Shown here: piece after piece, positions 22,359 through 25,570 of the stretch
Numbering within the stretch: the stretch's first letter is position 1
Layout: every line of letters begins with the position of its first letter
From: an uncultured beta proteobacterium
Lineage (GTDB): Bacteria > Pseudomonadota > Gammaproteobacteria > Burkholderiales > SG8-39
Direction: 5' to 3'
NCBI GenBank assembly: GCA_903868285.1
Contig: CAIPUP010000123.1
Location: 1-25,570 of the forward strand
DNA: 25,570 nt
Notes under the pieces: generated by a model
Database searches by the model: none
Seen by the model: the letters and a program-made list of their open reading frames with translations, nothing else
What the model was told of the DNA's origin: nothing
Program-made: the position numbers and the translations under genes

Positions 22359-22885
22359 GGACGATCCGCGGCGATACGACTAGCCGCCAGCAGGGCTGCT
22401 TCGACGATGCCCTGATAACCGGTACAGCGACACAGGTTGCCGCTGATGGCTTCGCGTACCTGCTGCTCGCTGGGTGCGGGATGGTCGCGCAGGAATTCGC
22501 TCAGGGTGGTTAGCATGCCCGGCGTACAAAAGCCGCATTGCAGACCGTGCTTCTCGCTCAAGGCCTGCTGCAATATCGACAGACTGCCATCGGCATTGGC
22601 CAGACCTTCGATGGTGGTGATGTCACAGCCCTCGACCTGCACCGCCAGCGTCAGACAGGAGCGAGCGCTGCGGCCATCGATGAGGATGGTGCAAGCACCG
22701 CACACGCCATGTTCACAGCCGACATGGGTGCCGGTGAGCAACAGGCTGTGGCGCAGAAAATCCACCAGCGTGGTGCGCGATTCAACTTCGGCGCTATAGG
22801 GCTTGCCATTGACGCGCAGGCTGACCCGGCGCATGTCAGGCGCGTTCGGCGTCACCCCGGCGGCGTGCACGGCAGGACTGTTCAT
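22355..22885 (-). CDS. Molybdenum hydroxylase 2Fe-2S small subunit (CoxS-like)
   Basis: Electron-transfer subunit with two [2Fe-2S] clusters, 176 residues from ATG 22885. The plant-ferredoxin-type cluster is bound by Cys57, Cys62, Cys65 and Cys77 (GCEHGVCGACTILIDG...SC), and the second cluster by Cys117, Cys120, Cys152 and Cys154 (CGFCTPG and NLCRCTGYQ). The start overlaps the stop of the FAD subunit as ATGA, and the stop overlaps the TTG of the large subunit, so all three are translationally coupled. Confidence 0.95.
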   Translation of the reverse strand: MNSPAVHAAGVTPNAPDMRRVSLRVNGKPYSAEVESRTTLVDFLRHSLLLTGTHVGCEHGVCGACTILIDGRSARSCLTLAVQVEGCDITTIEGLANADGSLSILQQALSEKHGLQCGFCTPGMLTTLSEFLRDHPAPSEQQVREAISGNLCRCTGYQGIVEAALLAASRIAADRP

Positions 22886-23790
22886 GCCGCCAGTTCCTGG
22901 AACTCACCGCGCGCGCGCAACGCGGCACGCCGCAGCGCCCGCGCCACCATGGTGGCCGCCAGACGCTGGCGGTATTCCTTGGGCGCATGCGGATCATCAA
23001 AGGCTTCGAGCTGGCTGGCAGGCGCGGCAAGGGCTTCGAAACCGGTGGTGCCGGGCTTGGCCGAGGCCAGCGCTGCAGTGTCAAAACCGATCAGCGCCTG
23101 CTCCACCGCGCTCACCCTTACCGGGCCATTGCCCAGGCCGCACACCACCACCACCGCGCGCTGGATGCGGCGCGCTGCATCCAGCTCCAGCAGCGCAGCG
23201 GCGCCGGCCATGGCGAAGTCACCATGCCGCCGGGCGAACTCCTCGAAGGCCCAGCCATGTCCTGCGGGCCAGACAGAAAAGTGAATAGAAACAAGCACTT
23301 CGTCATGTTCCAGGGCGGTGCTCATGATGCCCTGGCCAAACGCCGACATGGGCAGTTCGCGCTGCCCGCGTGGTGATTGAATCACCAGCATGCCGTCCAT
23401 CGCCAGGATGCAGGCCGGCTGCTCCGAAGCAGGATCGAAATGCGACAGGCTGCCACCGAGCGTGCCGCGATTGCGCGTCTGGCGATGGCCGACCTGGTGA
23501 TAGGCCTCCACCAGCAAGGGGCAGTGCTCGGCCACCAGCGGCGAATGCTCGATGTCACGTTGGCGCGTCATGGCGCCGATATGCAGCCGGCCGTCACGCA
23601 GGCTGATGCCGCTGAGTTCGGCGATGCCATTGAGATCGATCACATGGTCGGCCATCACGGCACGAAAATTCATCATCGGCATCAGCGACTGGCCGCCAGC
23701 CAGCAGCTTGGCGTTATCCAGTGTTGCCAGCAGCTGTACGGCTTCGCTGACACTGGCCGGGCGGTGATATTGAAAGGCGGAGGGTTTCAT
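22882..23790 (-). CDS. Molybdenum hydroxylase FAD-binding medium subunit (CoxM-like)
   Basis: FAD subunit of the same enzyme, 302 residues. ATG 23790 (MKPSAFQYHRPASVSEAV) is the natural family start; a TTG three codons upstream is less likely. The FAD-binding motifs AGGQSLMPMMNFR (about 32-44) and RNRGTLGGSLSHFDPASE are both present, the latter the TxGG loop of the family. The C-terminal domain includes VVVVCGLGNGPVRVSAVEQAL. It overlaps the small subunit by four bases and starts 24 bases after the crotonase-family gene, so the transcript order is crotonase, medium, small, large. Confidence 0.93.
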   Translation of the reverse strand: MKPSAFQYHRPASVSEAVQLLATLDNAKLLAGGQSLMPMMNFRAVMADHVIDLNGIAELSGISLRDGRLHIGAMTRQRDIEHSPLVAEHCPLLVEAYHQVGHRQTRNRGTLGGSLSHFDPASEQPACILAMDGMLVIQSPRGQRELPMSAFGQGIMSTALEHDEVLVSIHFSVWPAGHGWAFEEFARRHGDFAMAGAAALLELDAARRIQRAVVVVCGLGNGPVRVSAVEQALIGFDTAALASAKPGTTGFEALAAPASQLEAFDDPHAPKEYRQRLAATMVARALRRAALRARGEFQELAA

Positions 23791-23814
23791 GCGGATCAAC
23801 CTGTTTTATCTGGG

Positions 23815-24597
23815 TTATTTCTGAATCGAGGAAAACACTGTCGCCAGCAGATTGGCGGCGTAATCGGAAGCGGCACGCGGATCCATGCCAGGCGCGCTGC
23901 GGAAATAATCCTTCACCGCCACCAGCGCCGGACGCGAACGCTGCGCCAGTCCGGCGGCAATCTGTTCGCAAGCGTCATCCAGCTGTGCCAGTGGCACGAC
24001 CTGACTGACGATGCCCAGCGACAAGGCCGCCTGGGCGTCGATCTGCTGCATCGAATACACCATCCAGGTCAGCGCCTTGCGCGGCACACGCGCCATCATG
24101 GCCGACACCGCCAGCGTCGGCGGCAGGTTCTTCTCCAGCTCCGGCAACTGGAAGCGCGCCACATCGGCAGCGATGGTGATGTCACAGGCAGTGGCCAGGG
24201 CACAGCCAAAGCCCAGCGCCCGACCCTGCACCCGGGCGATCACCGGCACGGCGGCCCCGGCGATGGCGTCATACACATCCAGGATGGGACTGGTCATGCC
24301 GCTGCGCATGGACAGGGCGGTGGCTGACGCAACGGCTGCAGAGGCCGGGGCGGAAGCAGCGGCTGCCGGCCGGGTATCCCGCCCGAGGGAAAAATCGCTG
24401 CCCTGGCTGCGGATGAGGATGGCGCTGATGTCCTGCTGCCCGGCCTGGCGTATCGCGCCGGCCAGGGCCGAGATCATGCCCAGGGTGAGCTGATTGCCTT
24501 CGCTCTCGCGCTCGATCGTGAACACCTGCAAGCTGCCCTGACGGTGGCTGGCGAGATGCTCGCCTGGTGGGTGCTGCTCACTGCTCGATGGCTTCAT
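23815..24597 (-). CDS. Crotonase-family (enoyl-CoA hydratase/isomerase-like) protein
   Basis: A 260-residue crotonase-fold protein starting at ATG 24597 after AAGAGG. The oxyanion-hole segments are SDFSLGRD (67-74) and RALGFGCALATACD (126-139). Of the two glutamates of classical enoyl-CoA hydratases, the one in the PE(I/L) motif is kept (Glu153) but the other is replaced by Ala133 in GCALA. That makes a normal hydration reaction unlikely and suggests an isomerase, hydrolase, decarboxylase or other variant. An Ala/Ser-rich insertion (about 76-96) lengthens the loop before the first oxyanion helix. It is the first gene of the molybdenum hydroxylase operon, which implies that a CoA thioester is involved or that the protein assists substrate handling. 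Confidence 0.88.
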   Translation of the reverse strand: MKPSSSEQHPPGEHLASHRQGSLQVFTIERESEGNQLTLGMISALAGAIRQAGQQDISAILIRSQGSDFSLGRDTRPAAAASAPASAAVASATALSMRSGMTSPILDVYDAIAGAAVPVIARVQGRALGFGCALATACDITIAADVARFQLPELEKNLPPTLAVSAMMARVPRKALTWMVYSMQQIDAQAALSLGIVSQVVPLAQLDDACEQIAAGLAQRSRPALVAVKDYFRSAPGMDPRAASDYAANLLATVFSSIQK

Positions 24598-24661
24598 GCC
24601 GGACCTCTTGACTGTGATGCGCTGGCGCGAAAATGCGGGGCGAAGTGTAGCAGTGCCGGCG

Positions 24662-24689
24662 CGGGGCTCAGCGCGGGCAGAGCGCCCCG
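24662..24689 (-). terminator. GC-rich hairpin after xerD
   Basis: CGGGG-CTC and GAG-CG-CCCCG form an eight-base-pair stem with a two-base bulge directly after the xerD stop on the minus strand. There is no T-run, so intrinsic termination is doubtful; it may only end the xerD message or stabilise its 3' end. Confidence 0.25.
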
Positions 24690-24690
24690 A

Positions 24691-25570
24691 CTACCCACGC
24701 GGATGGTGGGTGCGATGCAGCAATTTCAGGCGCTCGCGCGCGACATGGGTGTAAATCTGTGTTGTGGAAATATCGGCATGACCCAGCAGCAACTGCACCA
24801 CCCGCAGATCGGCGCCGTGATTGATCAGATGCGTGGCAAAGGCATGCCGCAGCGTATGCGGCGAGAGCGCGCGTCCGGGTATCGACTGTGCCGCATGACG
24901 GCGCAGCAGATGCCAGAACGCCTGTCGCGTCATGCCCTCGCCGCGCGCAGTCACGAACACCGCATCGCAGGTTCGCCCGGCCAGCAGGCTGCTGCGCGGC
25001 GCAGCCAGCCAGCGTGTCAGCCATCCCACCGCCTCCTCGCCCAGCGGCACCAGCCGCTCGCGTGAGCCCTTGCCCATCACCCGCAATACGCCATCGTTGA
25101 GCGAGAGCTGCACCAGCTTCAGACCCACCAGCTCCGACACCCGCAGGCCGCAGGCGTAAAGCACCTCCAGCATGCAGCGGTCGCGCAGACCAGCCGGCGT
25201 GTCGATATCCGGCGCTGCCAGCAGCGCCTCGACATCGGCCTCGGACAGCGTCTTGGGAAAGCGTGGTGCACGCTTGGGCGCATCCAGCAAAAGTGTTGGA
25301 TCGGTCTGCAACAAGCCCTCGCGCAGGGCATGACGAAAAAACCGTTTGAAGCTGGAATGCAATCGCGCCTGGCTGCTGGCACGCAGGCCATGCTGACTGA
25401 CCCGATGCGCCAGATAGGCCGACAGATCCGCCGCCTGTGCCGACAGCAGACCAGCGTCGTCCTGCAGCGCCTGCCGCGTCGCCAGCCACTGCGCCAGCTG
25501 GCGCAGATCGCGCACATAGGCCTCCAGCGTATTGCGCGACAGTCCGTCTTCCAGCCACAGTGCATCGCGA
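24691..25570 (-). CDS. xerD: Tyrosine recombinase XerD, 5' end outside the window
   Basis: Site-specific recombinase that resolves chromosome dimers at dif with XerC. The frame is open to the window edge (LWLEDGLSRNTLEAYVRDLRQ is the usual XerD N-terminal start), so only about ten residues are missing; the coding part does not begin at the internal GTG at 25515. The catalytic set is complete: Arg in YACGLRVSELVGL, Lys in VMGKGSRERLVPL, His-x-x-Arg in LSPHTLRHAFATHLI, His in LLGHADISTTQIYTH and the nucleophilic Tyr in the same motif. The absence of neighbouring phage or integron genes and the XerD-like TLSEADVEALLAAPD support the housekeeping protein rather than an integrase. Confidence 0.93.
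   Translation of the reverse strand, partial: RDALWLEDGLSRNTLEAYVRDLRQLAQWLATRQALQDDAGLLSAQAADLSAYLAHRVSQHGLRASSQARLHSSFKRFFRHALREGLLQTDPTLLLDAPKRAPRFPKTLSEADVEALLAAPDIDTPAGLRDRCMLEVLYACGLRVSELVGLKLVQLSLNDGVLRVMGKGSRERLVPLGEEAVGWLTRWLAAPRSSLLAGRTCDAVFVTARGEGMTRQAFWHLLRRHAAQSIPGRALSPHTLRHAFATHLINHGADLRVVQLLLGHADISTTQIYTHVARERLKLLHRTHHPRG

Noticed and set aside
24668..25558. 296-residue minus-strand frame overlapping xerD
   Set aside because: It is a shifted reading of xerD rich in Gly, Ala and Arg; the xerD frame has the full catalytic set.
24691..25570. XerD-like gene as the integrase of a mobile island covering the catabolic genes
   Set aside because: Sequence is that of housekeeping XerD, and no tRNA, attachment-site repeats or phage genes were seen nearby.

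Overview
The window is a gene-dense, GC-rich bacterial chromosome segment. It most likely comes from a betaproteobacterium of the order Burkholderiales, close to Alcaligenaceae or Comamonadaceae. This is judged from two Bug-type (tripartite tricarboxylate) periplasmic receptors, the rpsU-yqeY-dnaG-rpoD order, a Lys/Ala-rich extension on RpoD, and NemA-, PlsY-, FolB- and TsaD-type housekeeping genes. No phage genes, insertion sequences, tRNAs, rRNAs or CRISPR arrays were recognised.

Layout. (1) 1-1814, plus strand: 3' part of a NemA-like old yellow enzyme, a 13-bp tandem repeat touching its stop codon, and a Bug-family receptor. (2) 1838-7430, minus strand: the macromolecular-synthesis block in transcript order rpsU, yqeY, dnaG, rpoD. 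RpoD carries about 15 tandem six-residue KAKPVV-type repeats at its N terminus. (3) 7735-11826, minus strand: a compact five-gene operon in transcript order: UbiD-like decarboxylase, a 58-residue zinc-ribbon protein (stop/start overlap), a haem-oxygenase-fold diiron protein of the PqqC/TenA/CADD type, a short-chain dehydrogenase and a GntR/UTRA regulator. It is headed by a perfect 9-12-9 inverted repeat that spans a TATACT -10 box. This is the best candidate for an undescribed pathway. (4) 11968-13758, minus: ArnT/PMT-type lipid-linked glycosyltransferase. (5) 14099-15778, plus: a chimeric ORF joining a shortened CzcC-type outer-membrane factor to the C-terminal fifth of a CzcA-type RND pump, apparently the scar of deletions through a metal-efflux operon. 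(6) 15802-16923 tsaD (plus) with an in-frame 15-bp repeat insertion, converging on plsY (minus); folB lies divergent to plsY. (7) 18139-19947, plus: a second Bug receptor and a class II aldolase-family protein. (8) 19944-24597, minus: a crotonase-family protein followed by the three subunits of a xanthine-dehydrogenase/CO-dehydrogenase-type molybdenum hydroxylase with stop/start overlaps. (9) 24691-25570, minus: 5'-incomplete xerD.

How the genes fit together. Housekeeping functions (transcription initiation, replication priming, translation, t6A tRNA modification, phospholipid and folate synthesis, chromosome dimer resolution) alternate with accessory catabolic modules for organic acids or aromatic compounds: UbiD operon, Mo-hydroxylase operon, aldolase-fold decarboxylase and Bug receptors. 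Short in-frame tandem repeats recur in linkers and disordered parts of several genes (rpoD, tsaD, dnaG, SDR N terminus), and two 13-bp triplicates occur outside genes, which suggests a slippage-prone genome. Functions are assigned from motifs read by eye; no database search was possible.
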